Assembly (NCBI RefSeq): GCF_900114775.1
Contig: NZ_FOUE01000003.1
Span: forward strand, 310,001-374,000
Length of the DNA stretch: 64,000 bases
Source: Marinobacter zhejiangensis
Lineage (GTDB): Bacteria > Pseudomonadota > Gammaproteobacteria > Pseudomonadales > Oleiphilaceae
Reading direction: 5' to 3'
Both the position numbers and the translations under genes were made by a program. Every line of letters begins with the position of its first letter. The stretch's first letter is position 1. Below, piece after piece: positions 26,423 through 34,930 of the stretch. The notes under the pieces are model-generated. The model had not been told where the DNA came from, did not search any database, and saw only the letters and a program-made list of their open reading frames with translations.

Positions 26423-27490
26423 ATGACTAGATTCAGACAGCAAGCGCTGGTTGCAGCGCTGGCATTGGCCTCGTCGGCTCCGGCGCTTGCCACGGACAGC
26501 GTGCAACACACCAGCGAGCTTTCCGTAATGGGGGTGTACATCGAGCCAGACAGTGACCGTACCGATGAGTACGGCTCCGCAGTCCGGGTTATCTATGGTC
26601 TCCGCCTTGATCAGAACTGGTGGGTAGAGCCGCAGTTCCTGACCGGCGTGATGGAAACCGGTCAGTCGCTTGCTACTGACTACTACCATCAAGAGCTGGG
26701 TGCAGATATCAGCTATCGCCTGTTTGGCGATTCCCAGTTCACGCCGTTTGTGCTGGCGGGTGGTGGTCTTTCCCGAAACGATGTTGCCAATGACCGATCC
26801 AAGGAATTTGCCGGTTACGCCAACGTAGGCCTCGGTCTGCTCAGCTCGCCTTTCACAGAATCCGGTATGCGTCTGAGGGGAGACGCCCGGTATCTGTTCG
26901 ATACCTTCTCTGATGATTACTCCGACATCCATTTCAGCTTGGGCATCACTGTGCCCCTCGGCGTCACCCGTCGCCAGATTGTTGAGAAGGTCACCGTTAT
27001 TGAGCGTCCCGTAATTGTTGAATCCGAGCGTGTTGTTGAACTTGCTGACTCGGATAACGACGGCGTGGTTGATGGTGTCGATCAATGTCCGAACACCCTT
27101 GAAGGTCTGGAAGTGGACGCAGTTGGCTGCGTTAAGACCGACCAGGAGCAGAGTGTGGTTCTGCGCGGTGTCACCTTTGAGTTCAACTCTAACCGTCTGA
27201 CCGCAAACGCACGGGACATCCTGAACCGGGCCGCAGATGCCCTGAAAGGCCAGGACGACCTGAACGTTGAGCTGGCGGGCCACACCGACAATGTGGGTGC
27301 TGAAGCCTACAACCAGCAACTGTCCCAGAAGCGTGCCGACGCGGTGCGTGAATACCTGTTGGAAATGGGGGTCAACGCCAGTCAGATGACTGCAGTTGGC
27401 TATGGGGAGTCACAACCGATCCGTAGCAACGACACAGAGGAAGGTCGTGAGCGGAATCGCCGTGTGGAGTTCAACGTCATCTCGCAATGA
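26423..27490 (+). CDS. OprF/OmpA-like outer membrane porin
   Basis: 355 residues. Signal peptide ending APALA, an eight-stranded beta-barrel region (residues ~25-190), a linker with a single thrombospondin type 3-like calcium motif (DSDNDGVVDGVDQCPNTLEG), and a C-terminal OmpA peptidoglycan-binding domain (VTFEFNSNRLT, LAGHTDNVGAEAYNQQLSQKRADAVREYL, GYGESQPIRSNDTEEGRERNRRVEF). Anchors the outer membrane to peptidoglycan and may form a pore. Immediately followed by the TSP3 lipoprotein gene, probably cotranscribed. Confidence 0.9.
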   Translation: MTRFRQQALVAALALASSAPALATDSVQHTSELSVMGVYIEPDSDRTDEYGSAVRVIYGLRLDQNWWVEPQFLTGVMETGQSLATDYYHQELGADISYRLFGDSQFTPFVLAGGGLSRNDVANDRSKEFAGYANVGLGLLSSPFTESGMRLRGDARYLFDTFSDDYSDIHFSLGITVPLGVTRRQIVEKVTVIERPVIVESERVVELADSDNDGVVDGVDQCPNTLEGLEVDAVGCVKTDQEQSVVLRGVTFEFNSNRLTANARDILNRAADALKGQDDLNVELAGHTDNVGAEAYNQQLSQKRADAVREYLLEMGVNASQMTAVGYGESQPIRSNDTEEGRERNRRVEFNVISQ

Positions 27491-27516
27491 CGTTGATAAC
27501 AAAAAAGGTGTACACG

Positions 27517-28932
27517 ATGAAGATGAAACTGAATTTCTCATTGATCCTGTTTGTCGCGGCATTCCTGTCGCTGGCTGGTTGTAATTCTGACGGCGGTTCT
27601 GTTGATGGTTCTGGAATTGTCGCTGGTGACGTGATCGACAACGATCTCGACAACATCGATGATGATGTTGATAACTGCGACACGGTGTATAACCCGGCGC
27701 AGACTGACTCCGACGGCGATGGCATCGGTGATGCGTGTGATGCGGATGCCGATGGTGATGGCGTTGATGGCAACCTCGACAACTGCCCGCTCGTCGCTAA
27801 CCCGAACCAGTTGGATACTGACGGCGACGGTGTGGGCGATGCCTGTGACACCAATGACGACGGTGACGGTGACGGCTTCGATGACTCCGTGGATAACTGC
27901 CCGGCGGTTGCCAACCCGACCCAGACCGATACCGACAACGACGGTGCAGGCGATGCCTGTGACCCTGATGACGACGGCGATACGGTAAAAGACGCTGACG
28001 ACAACTGCCCGCTGGTTGCTAACCCGGGACAGGGCGACCGCGATGGCGACGGCGTTGGTGATGCCTGTAGCACTGATGATGACGGTGATGGTGTAGACGA
28101 CTCTGCAGATAACTGCCCGCTGGAGCCAAACCCTCTTCAGGAGGACAGTGACGGTGATGGCGTGGGTGACGCGTGCGAATTTATCAACGATATGGATGGC
28201 GATGGTGTGGCGAACGGCAGTGACAACTGCCCTGCTATCTCCAACCCTGACCAGACCGACACCGACAATGATGGCCGAGGCGACGCCTGCGATGGTGATA
28301 TCGATGGTGACGGCGCCCTGAATGGCCTTGATAACTGCCCGTTGACTCCGAACGCTGATCAGGCGGATACCGATGGCGATGGTATCGGTGATGTCTGTGA
28401 CCTGGCTGATGACACAACCTATGCCTGCGGTACTGCTGGCCAACAGTTTGTGCCACTGCTCGCACCGGCTTCGAGTGCCAGCGATACCAGCAGCGGCTGC
28501 CTGTTGTGTGACGTTGTTGACGCGGGGAACCTGGTGAATGACAACCTGGCCGATGCGGCGACCATGCAGTTGAACCTGAACCTGTTTGGCTATGCTGCTG
28601 TTCGGGCGACCAACGGATCGTTCACCTACCCGGCGAATAACGTTGTGGGTATTGCGATCTCTGATCCGGGTAATGCACTGAGCGTTGAGCTTCTGAATGG
28701 CTTTACGGTTGCGACCTACCTGGATAACGAAGTTCAAGAGTCGAACATCGACTTCCAGGGCCTGGGTCTCGATTTGGCCGGTTTGCTTGGCGACAGCGAG
28801 GTTACCTTCATGACCCTGCAGACAACCAAGCCCTTTAACGGTATCGAGCTCCGCTATGGCGCGTTGGCCAATATTCTGGCGGACGTGAGCGTACACGCAA
28901 TGTGTGCGAGCCCGGTGGATATCGTGAAGTAA
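27517..28932 (+). CDS. Lipoprotein with seven thrombospondin type 3 calcium-binding repeats
   Basis: 471 residues. Lipobox LAGC (Cys near residue 22) is followed by seven ~24-residue TSP3 units of the form DNCP..NP.Q.DTDGDG.GDAC (27670-28402), separated by Asp-rich linkers. A ~175-residue C-terminal domain that I do not recognise carries conserved-looking cysteines (GCLLCD; AMCASP). TSP3 units bind Ca2+ in Asp cages and form a rigid stalk, so this is probably a surface or periplasmic calcium-loaded protein displaying the C-terminal domain. ATG 27517 is preceded by AAAAAGG. 26 bp after the OprF-like gene; strong terminator follows. Confidence 0.82.
   Translation: MKMKLNFSLILFVAAFLSLAGCNSDGGSVDGSGIVAGDVIDNDLDNIDDDVDNCDTVYNPAQTDSDGDGIGDACDADADGDGVDGNLDNCPLVANPNQLDTDGDGVGDACDTNDDGDGDGFDDSVDNCPAVANPTQTDTDNDGAGDACDPDDDGDTVKDADDNCPLVANPGQGDRDGDGVGDACSTDDDGDGVDDSADNCPLEPNPLQEDSDGDGVGDACEFINDMDGDGVANGSDNCPAISNPDQTDTDNDGRGDACDGDIDGDGALNGLDNCPLTPNADQADTDGDGIGDVCDLADDTTYACGTAGQQFVPLLAPASSASDTSSGCLLCDVVDAGNLVNDNLADAATMQLNLNLFGYAAVRATNGSFTYPANNVVGIAISDPGNALSVELLNGFTVATYLDNEVQESNIDFQGLGLDLAGLLGDSEVTFMTLQTTKPFNGIELRYGALANILADVSVHAMCASPVDIVK
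27670..28402 (+). repeat. In-frame tandem repeats encoding TSP3 units
   Basis: Seven degenerate units, each with DNC at the start and GDAC (GDVC in the last) at the end, spaced 32-39 codons apart. They are protein-level repeats with diverged codons, not a CRISPR or DNA satellite. Confidence 0.85.
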
Positions 28933-28978
28933 GTGATGAGTTGGGCGCCGGTACATAAGTTACTGGCGCCAACCCAAC

Positions 28979-29006
28979 AAAAAACCCCGGACTTCCGGGG
29001 TTTTTT
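28979..29006 (+). terminator. Strong terminator after TSP3 lipoprotein
   Basis: Perfect 12-bp stem (28979-28990 with 28995-29006), loop ACTT, flanked by six A and six T. It can work in both directions and also sits just before the 3' end of the convergent DUF6316-like gene. Confidence 0.93.
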
Positions 29007-29028
29007 CGTTTTGGCTGACAGGGAAATC

Positions 29029-29349
29029 TTATCGGGAAACGGTGATGCGCTTTACCAGCCAGCCAGCCAGCCACTTCTGTTCAACAGACTGCGCTTCGGC
29101 ACACAGGCCGCAGTTGGTTTTCCGGCAGGTCTGGGGATCGTGAATATGGAACCCGTTGAACGAGTCGTAGGCCGGTCGGCTTGGGCTGTTCAGGTATTGT
29201 TCCAGATGGTGGGACAGTGCTCGTTTGGCTTCAGACAGTGAGGGGTAGGGACCCAGGTCGGTCTCTTCCCTGGTCAGTACATACCAACCGATGTCCGTTT
29301 CAATAAAGCGTGCGGGCAGGTCTGTTTCGATGGTTTGCTCTTTTTGCAT
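29029..29349 (-). CDS. DUF6316-like small protein
   Basis: 106 residues, soluble. The core GWYVLTREETDLGPYPSLSEAKRALSHHL has the look of DUF6316, where a 'response/GPF' strand is followed by a helix. A small Cys cluster (CRKTNCGLC) near residues 75-83 could bind metal. Function unknown. ATG 29349 has AGGA six bases upstream; an upstream ATG at 29394 lacks one. A consensus CRP site lies 256 bp upstream. Confidence 0.6.
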   Translation of the reverse strand: MQKEQTIETDLPARFIETDIGWYVLTREETDLGPYPSLSEAKRALSHHLEQYLNSPSRPAYDSFNGFHIHDPQTCRKTNCGLCAEAQSVEQKWLAGWLVKRITVSR

Positions 29350-29759
29350 GGTGCGTCCTACAAGTGTCAGTCGCCAATAGGGCGGTCCGTGCAAAAAGGG
29401 GGAGACAGCGTTGGATTTACCGTTTCAGCAGGTGATGTCTGAAAACGGTCCCCTGATGACGGGGCAACCATCGACTGAAGGCCGGTTGCCCGCACAGATC
29501 GCCTGGCTGGTTTAGCAATTGAGAGCGCGTCACCGCGTGCTCTGGATCAATTACGCGTTCCTTCGATTCGCGGTGTCTAAGGTAGCCAGTGTACCACTTA
29601 GAACTGTGATTTGGGTCACATTGCGCGGCGGTAGTATGGTGATCTCGGGACCAGTTCGCAAGCCTATTTATGTCGTATTCACAAGGGTGTTGAAATGACA
29701 GGAGTTTTGCGTTGAAGCCTTGCTGCCAAAGGAATATGAAAGTTTCGTAGCTTCCTGCT
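29350..29759. other. Intergenic region upstream of the DUF6316-like gene
   Basis: 410 bp between the DUF6316-like start and the end of the iron operon. It holds a hairpin-prone segment around 29519-29555 and a consensus CRP/Vfr site at 29605-29620. No gene longer than a few codons is supportable. Confidence 0.5.
29605..29620. promoter_or_regulatory. Consensus CRP/Vfr binding site
   Basis: TGTGA-TTTGGG-TCACA, both half-sites exact. The nearest downstream start is the minus-strand DUF6316-like gene, 256 bp away, so either a long leader or an unannotated transcript is involved. Confidence 0.6.
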
Positions 29760-30875
29760 TCAGGCCACCGTGACGGCTGTCAGGTGATTGTCCCAGCGTA
29801 GGGTGGGGGCCTGTAGCGGGATCAGTGCGCCCAGGTTGGCCGGAAGCTGAAAAACCGCACCAGTACCCGAGGTCAGCAGGAATCCCCGCTGACCGGCGGC
29901 CATAATCCCTGCGCAGTCGTCCACATCGTAGGTCACGGCCAGTTCCCCCGACCGGTGATTGATGACCAGCAGCTTGCCGCCGCGGGGGGCGGTAATTGCC
30001 GACAGGGGTAGGTACGGATGGACGGCGATGCTGGCGGTGTAGTTACGGAGCTGAGACTGTAGCCCATCGCCCAGGCTTAGCTCCCGGAAATCCCCGCGTT
30101 GGCTGTCAAGTCGGGCAATCAATGGAGGTGCTTGCCATTCCGGTCCCTGGAACTGGTAGCCGGCGATGACGGTGCCATCAGGGCTGACGTCCAGGTGCCG
30201 GCAACTGAGTTGTTGGTGTGACGGTTCGTGCCGTTGCAGAACGGTGCCGTCGTGGCGGTCGATCAGCAACAGGGCGGGCGACATGGTCTCAAGGTTGAGC
30301 TTGATCCTTTGATAGTCCGGATGGGTCTGGATGCCTCCGAGCGCAACCACCAGAGTGTTCCCGTCCGGGTGCATTCTTACTTCATGGGGGCCGATCCCCC
30401 CTGCCGCGAGCTGTCGGACCCTGGTGTAGCCGGTGCTGGCATCGTACACACCGATGACGCCCTGGCCTGATGGGTAATGGTTCTCGGTGGTATAGAGGTA
30501 ACGCCCATCCGGGCTAAAAGCACCGTGGCCATAAAAGTGGTGGTCGGGTTCTGCGTCTATGGAGGCAAGCAGCTGACCGCTGAGGGTGTCGATCACATAG
30601 AAATGGCGCCCAGGCCGGCGGGCGAACAGCAACACCTGGCGACTGCCGGGGCGTTGGCAACCACCGTGGCAGCGGTCGCCAACGGTGACCTGGCTTCGGA
30701 CTTGCCCGGCGCTGTCCAGGCCAACCAGGGTGTAGTTCCCCTCCGGGGTGTTGGCGGCACTGAACAGCAGGTGTTCTGTACCCGTGGGCTGTTGAAAGAG
30801 TGCACAACCCATCGGGGCGGAGGCAAGCGCCAGGCTAGCCATCCCTAGCCTCAGGACCTGTCGGCGAGTGGTCAT
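29760..30875 (-). CDS. DUF1513 protein of iron-acquisition locus
   Basis: 371 residues, exported. The N-terminus begins MTTRRQVLRLGMASLALAS, combining a twin-arginine look with a possible lipobox (MGCA, Cys near 24). The rest is a beta-propeller-like body with HHFYGHGAFSPDGRYLYTTENH and GIGPHEVRMHPDG typical of DUF1513. Role unknown, but the family occurs with imelysins and di-heme proteins in Fur-regulated loci. Last gene of the operon, two bases after the second imelysin gene. Confidence 0.85.
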   Translation of the reverse strand: MTTRRQVLRLGMASLALASAPMGCALFQQPTGTEHLLFSAANTPEGNYTLVGLDSAGQVRSQVTVGDRCHGGCQRPGSRQVLLFARRPGRHFYVIDTLSGQLLASIDAEPDHHFYGHGAFSPDGRYLYTTENHYPSGQGVIGVYDASTGYTRVRQLAAGGIGPHEVRMHPDGNTLVVALGGIQTHPDYQRIKLNLETMSPALLLIDRHDGTVLQRHEPSHQQLSCRHLDVSPDGTVIAGYQFQGPEWQAPPLIARLDSQRGDFRELSLGDGLQSQLRNYTASIAVHPYLPLSAITAPRGGKLLVINHRSGELAVTYDVDDCAGIMAAGQRGFLLTSGTGAVFQLPANLGALIPLQAPTLRWDNHLTAVTVA

Positions 30876-30877
30876 GG

Positions 30878-31915
30878 TCAGTCTCCGTCGCTGGAATTAA
30901 AGCCTCGGATGACGCCGAGGGTGGGAGCGACGTCATCCGTCAGCACCTGTTCCAGCAGTTCCAGGTCGATATACAAGGCTTGCAGGCTGTTGTAGCCGTC
31001 ACCATTGAGCAACGGAGCCATACCGTCTGGTAAATCGTCAAAATTGGACAGGGCTTCGGTCAATCGGGCTGCGAGGCGCTGTTTAATCTCACTGGCTCCA
31101 GCGGCATCGAGTTCCATGCCGAGACCAGGGCTGAACAGCGTGTCGAGGCCTTCCAGGCTGGCGCGGATGGTTTCCAGCGACAGTCCGCTCCGCCAGGCGT
31201 CGGCCTGGTAGGCGTTCCGTCGGCCATTACCACGCAGGCCCATGGGAGCCCCAAGACGCCGGTCCCGAATAACCTCGACCGCTGACATCGCTGCTTTGAT
31301 GGTGGTGGCGGAGTAGTCGTCCGTTGATTCGTAGTAGCTCGCCATGTCGTACCAGCCCGCCGTCACGGTTTGTGCATTGCGCGCAATATGCTGGCTGATG
31401 GCGGTCAGCAAATCGCAGCTACGTGCCGCAGGCAGCGCCTGGTCAGACTGCAGGAAGGTAGGTTCCCAGAGCAGATACTCAAGGGCGGGGAAGCCCTGAA
31501 CGGCGACACCGGCGGTGTCGATGGTGTTGACGGTCAGCTCACCGTCCTGGTGAAGCCAAAAGCTGACCTTGCTGGCGACCAGGTTCTTCGGGTCGGGCCA
31601 GAACTGGAATTGCCAAGCCAGGCTGTTTTGCTCGATCGGGCCGAAGTCAACGAAACGGACTCGTTGCCAAGACAGGAAGGCTTCTCGCCAGTTTTCCCGC
31701 AGTTTGGCCTGATTTTCGCCGGTGGGTGCCCGGCAATAGGCCGATGCCGAGTCTGCCAGGGCGTTACTGGTCTCTGAAAGCTGGGTATAACCGTGACCTA
31801 TATCCTGGTGCAAGCGTGTGAGGGCTTCGTTGGCTTGACTGCTCGTGGCCGTAACAAACAGGGCCATCGCCAGCAGGTAGTGACGTAGCGGGCGGAGGCT
31901 AACTAAGCTTGGCAT
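30878..31915 (-). CDS. Imelysin-family protein (second copy)
   Basis: 345 residues. Signal peptide ending SSQA, then an imelysin/M75 two-bundle helical fold: WREAFLSWQRVRFVDFGPIE early and GFPALEYLLWEP in place of the GxHxxE motif. The His of that motif is replaced (Gly-Phe-Pro-Ala-Leu-Glu), unlike the first imelysin, so any metal site differs. Periplasmic. 15 bp after the di-heme gene. Confidence 0.85.
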   Translation of the reverse strand: MPSLVSLRPLRHYLLAMALFVTATSSQANEALTRLHQDIGHGYTQLSETSNALADSASAYCRAPTGENQAKLRENWREAFLSWQRVRFVDFGPIEQNSLAWQFQFWPDPKNLVASKVSFWLHQDGELTVNTIDTAGVAVQGFPALEYLLWEPTFLQSDQALPAARSCDLLTAISQHIARNAQTVTAGWYDMASYYESTDDYSATTIKAAMSAVEVIRDRRLGAPMGLRGNGRRNAYQADAWRSGLSLETIRASLEGLDTLFSPGLGMELDAAGASEIKQRLAARLTEALSNFDDLPDGMAPLLNGDGYNSLQALYIDLELLEQVLTDDVAPTLGVIRGFNSSDGD

Positions 31916-31930
31916 TGCGCGGGTCTCCGG

Positions 31931-33331
31931 TTACAGGGATTCAAGAAAGCGTAGCAGCGCCACACGGTCAGGCGCAGGCATTGCGCGGTAACGGTCGTTG
32001 GCGGGTTGCGCTTCTCCGCCATGCCAGATAATTGCCTCTTCCAGCGTGCGTGCCCGACCATCATGGAGAAACCCGGTTCGTGGCAGCACCGTTTGAGCCA
32101 ACCCCAGGCCCCACAGGGGCGGTGTGCGCCATTCCCTGCCATCGGCCAGAAACTCTCCGCGTCCGTCAGCCAATCCTTCACCCATGTCGTGCAGTAACAG
32201 GTCGGTGTAGGGCCAGATGGTCTGATTGCTCAGTTCAGGGCGGTCTGCAACCGTGCCTGTCTGGTACCTCGGTGTGTGACACGCGGCGCATCCGCTGTCG
32301 TTGAACAGCCGGGCGCCACGACTAACTTCGGGGGTGTTGAGGTTGCGGCGCGCCGGAACGGCCAGGCTGCTGGCGTAGAAGGTGACAAAGCCCGCGACCT
32401 TGTCACTGACTTCCGGGGTGCCACCGTCGGGCAGCTGGTGACAGTTTTGGGCTTCCGTGCAGTCGGTTGCAGGGTTGAGGCTGGACGTCAGCCCCATGTC
32501 GCCAGCGAAAGCCCCCAGGCTCTGTTGATGGATATTGGGCTCTGCGGCTTTCCAGCCAAAACGGCCCAGCGCGGTGCGTTGTTCGGCCTTGTCCCAGACC
32601 TGGTTGGCCTTGCCGGAAATGCCGTCGCCGTCCTCGTCGTGGGGATCCGCGTTGGCCATCAGCGCCGCTTCTGGAATCGCCTGGAGCAGGCCCAGCCCGG
32701 TCATGGGTGGTGCCATACGTGGCGACGTGAGCAGGTTTTCAGGCAGGGGGCCATAGTTGGGGTTGTTGATATGGTAGGACGGCACGCGCAGGCTGACTTC
32801 AGTACCATCGTTCAGCGCCACCGTTCGTTCTTGCCAGGTTACCTCCAGCTCAGCCTCCGGAAGCACACCGGGAATCGCGGCGGTCTGCAGCTGGCTGCCA
32901 TAGACGGGGGCCGGGAGGAAACCATGCCTCTTCAAGACTTCGGCATCCTGTTCCGGATCTGCCGGAACCGCCAGCCGTAGGAACAGTGAGACCGATGGGC
33001 CATGGTGGTCCTGAGGGTGGCCCCGACCATCCTTGATGTGGCAGCCCTGGCAGGAATTGGTGTTGAACAGCGGGCCAAGGCCATCGCGGGCGTCGGTGCT
33101 GGCCGGTGCAACTACCCAGGGGTTACGGAAGAAGCTGTTACCCACACTGAAGTCCAGCCGGCGGGTCATGGACTGGTTGGCCAGCGGCAGGGAATAGGCA
33201 TTGTGATCAAACTGATGGACCGTCCCCTGGCCACCGCTGAGGTCATTGTCCTGAATGGGGTAGTCACTGGCGGCAGAGGGGCCGCTCAGCGTCAGAACGG
33301 CAGAGGCAATGAGGAGGTAACGGGAGTTCAT
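31931..33331 (-). CDS. Di-heme oxidoreductase (DUF1111, cytochrome c type)
   Basis: 466 residues with signal peptide (SAASD end). Two c-type heme motifs: CQGCH near residue 95 and CAACH near residue 350. The region NSFFRNPWVVAPASTDARDGLGPLFN and RTGFLHDGRARTLEEAIIWHGGEA are characteristic of the di-haem oxidoreductase/thiol oxidoreductase family. Likely a periplasmic redox partner for iron handling by the imelysins. Needs the cytochrome c maturation system. Confidence 0.9.
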   Translation of the reverse strand: MNSRYLLIASAVLTLSGPSAASDYPIQDNDLSGGQGTVHQFDHNAYSLPLANQSMTRRLDFSVGNSFFRNPWVVAPASTDARDGLGPLFNTNSCQGCHIKDGRGHPQDHHGPSVSLFLRLAVPADPEQDAEVLKRHGFLPAPVYGSQLQTAAIPGVLPEAELEVTWQERTVALNDGTEVSLRVPSYHINNPNYGPLPENLLTSPRMAPPMTGLGLLQAIPEAALMANADPHDEDGDGISGKANQVWDKAEQRTALGRFGWKAAEPNIHQQSLGAFAGDMGLTSSLNPATDCTEAQNCHQLPDGGTPEVSDKVAGFVTFYASSLAVPARRNLNTPEVSRGARLFNDSGCAACHTPRYQTGTVADRPELSNQTIWPYTDLLLHDMGEGLADGRGEFLADGREWRTPPLWGLGLAQTVLPRTGFLHDGRARTLEEAIIWHGGEAQPANDRYRAMPAPDRVALLRFLESL

Positions 33332-33428
33332 ACGGCTGGGAATCCTGGATGCGTCATGGCCTGATCAAGCGCCCCGGCCGATACCGCTGGCCAGGGGCTG
33401 TGGTTGGCAACGAGTTGCCATTGTCGGG

Positions 33429-34757
33429 TCAGAAGGTGTGACCAGCGTCATCTGGCTGCAGGGACTCAACGCCCACAATGCGGGCAGCCTTTTCGATGTT
33501 TGCGGTCTGGGCAACCAGCGCGGCGATGGCGTTGTTGATCAGCTCGGCGCCTGAGGTGTTGGCTGGGGCGATCATCATGTCGAACTTGGTTGGGTTGTCG
33601 CTGGCTTCCGCGGCCGCTTTGATCTGGCCCAATGCTGCCATGGACGCCTGCAGTTGCTGGGTAAGCTCCGCGTCGAGTACGGGGTTGGTCTCCGCCACCA
33701 GGGCAGACAGCGAGGGTCCGCTCAGCACGGTTCCGTCCACACGGGTGTAGGTGCCGGTGTAGACGTTCTCAATGCCTTTGCCGTTGTAATAGTGGGAGTT
33801 GTGGGTGTTATCACTGAAGCAGTCATGCTCGTCTTCGTAGGAATTGGCTTCCAGCGCGACCTTCATGCGCTCGCCGGCCAGTTCCCCAAGGGATAGGGAA
33901 CCCATTCCAAACAGCATTTTCTGGAACACCTCCGTTGTGGCCATGGACGTCAGCTCATGACGGTAGTTGGTGGTCGTGCTGGGACTCCACTGAGCCACCA
34001 TCCATTCCAGGTCCTGAACCAGCAGTTCGCTGGCCGCTTCCAGATAGGCGGCCCGCCGTTCGCAGTTGCCGTTGGTACAAGCATCACCTGCGGCAAAGTC
34101 GGTTGCTGAACGGTTGCCGGCGCCCGCTTCGAACCCGTTCAGATCCTGCCCCCAGAGCAGGAACTCAACGGCATGGTAGCCGGTGGCAACGTTTGCTTCG
34201 GAGCCGCCGATTTCATTAAGGTCGGCAAGGAGTTCCGGGCTCAGCGTGCTGACATCAACGGTTTGGCCGCCCACGTTGATTTCGGTGTTGGCGACAATAT
34301 TTACGGTGGCGCCGTCATTGCCCAGCTCGTACTGGTAGGCGTCATTCGCGACGTAGTCAATCAACCCCTCGTCGAGCGGCCAAGCGTTCAATTGCCCTTC
34401 CCAGTCGTCAACCACGGCATTGCCAAAGCGAAATACCTCGCTTTGCTGATACGGCACGCGGGCCGCCAGCCAGGCGTTCCTGGCAGCATCGAGAGTTTCG
34501 TCACTGGGGTTTGCGATCAGGGCCTCAACGGCATTGCGGAGGTGTTGCGCGGTTGTCAGGGCATCCTGATAGGTCGCCTGAGCCAGGTCGGCGTAATGGG
34601 TGATCACGGCGGCCTGGTCGACCGGCCGGGCGGTGGTCGTTGGTTCGCTGACCGGAGCGGCCTCATTGGCGGTATTGGTTTCTTCACTGCAGGCGACAAG
34701 CAGTGTCAGGGCAGAGGTGGCGAGAAACAGGGGTTTCAGGTGTTGGCGGACGGCCAT
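33429..34757 (-). CDS. Imelysin-family lipoprotein (IrpA-like)
   Basis: 442 residues. Lipobox VACS (Cys near residue 23), a Thr/Pro/Ala linker, then two imelysin helical bundles. The GxHxxE motif is present as GYHAVEFLLWGQDLN. FRFGNAVVDDWEGQLNAWPLDEGLIDYV matches IrpA-type proteins. Imelysins are implicated in iron uptake. First gene of the operon, directly behind a Fur-like box. Confidence 0.9.
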   Translation of the reverse strand: MAVRQHLKPLFLATSALTLLVACSEETNTANEAAPVSEPTTTARPVDQAAVITHYADLAQATYQDALTTAQHLRNAVEALIANPSDETLDAARNAWLAARVPYQQSEVFRFGNAVVDDWEGQLNAWPLDEGLIDYVANDAYQYELGNDGATVNIVANTEINVGGQTVDVSTLSPELLADLNEIGGSEANVATGYHAVEFLLWGQDLNGFEAGAGNRSATDFAAGDACTNGNCERRAAYLEAASELLVQDLEWMVAQWSPSTTTNYRHELTSMATTEVFQKMLFGMGSLSLGELAGERMKVALEANSYEDEHDCFSDNTHNSHYYNGKGIENVYTGTYTRVDGTVLSGPSLSALVAETNPVLDAELTQQLQASMAALGQIKAAAEASDNPTKFDMMIAPANTSGAELINNAIAALVAQTANIEKAARIVGVESLQPDDAGHTF

Positions 34758-34785
34758 GGGGTTGCTCCGTGAAATTTATAATAAA

Positions 34786-34804
34786 GGCAATGCGAGTCAT
34801 TGTT
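34786..34804 (-). promoter_or_regulatory. Fur-like box
   Basis: GGCAATGCGAGTCATTGTT matches 12 of 19 positions of GATAATGATAATCATTATC and continues into an overlapping weaker unit to 34810. It lies 29 bp upstream of the imelysin operon start within an AT-rich promoter; the divergent rlmJ starts at 34931. Confidence 0.6.
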
Positions 34805-34930
34805 ATTCGCAATTATAAGGTTGGCATCGTCAAATGCAACAGGGCTTGCAGTGGCAGAACTTGCCGGCGGCACTTGTCGGCACTGCGGTGATCGGGCCTA
34901 ATGCGGGTCTGTCAGTTTCGGGAATAGTTC

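Noticed and set aside
27670..28402. Possible CRISPR-like periodicity
   Set aside because: Units are in-frame protein repeats with diverged nucleotides and no constant repeat/spacer pattern.
27477..28956. Long minus-strand frames opposite the TSP3 lipoprotein gene
   Set aside because: They arise from the repetitive Asp/Gly codons of the plus-strand gene, are low complexity, and lack an RBS.
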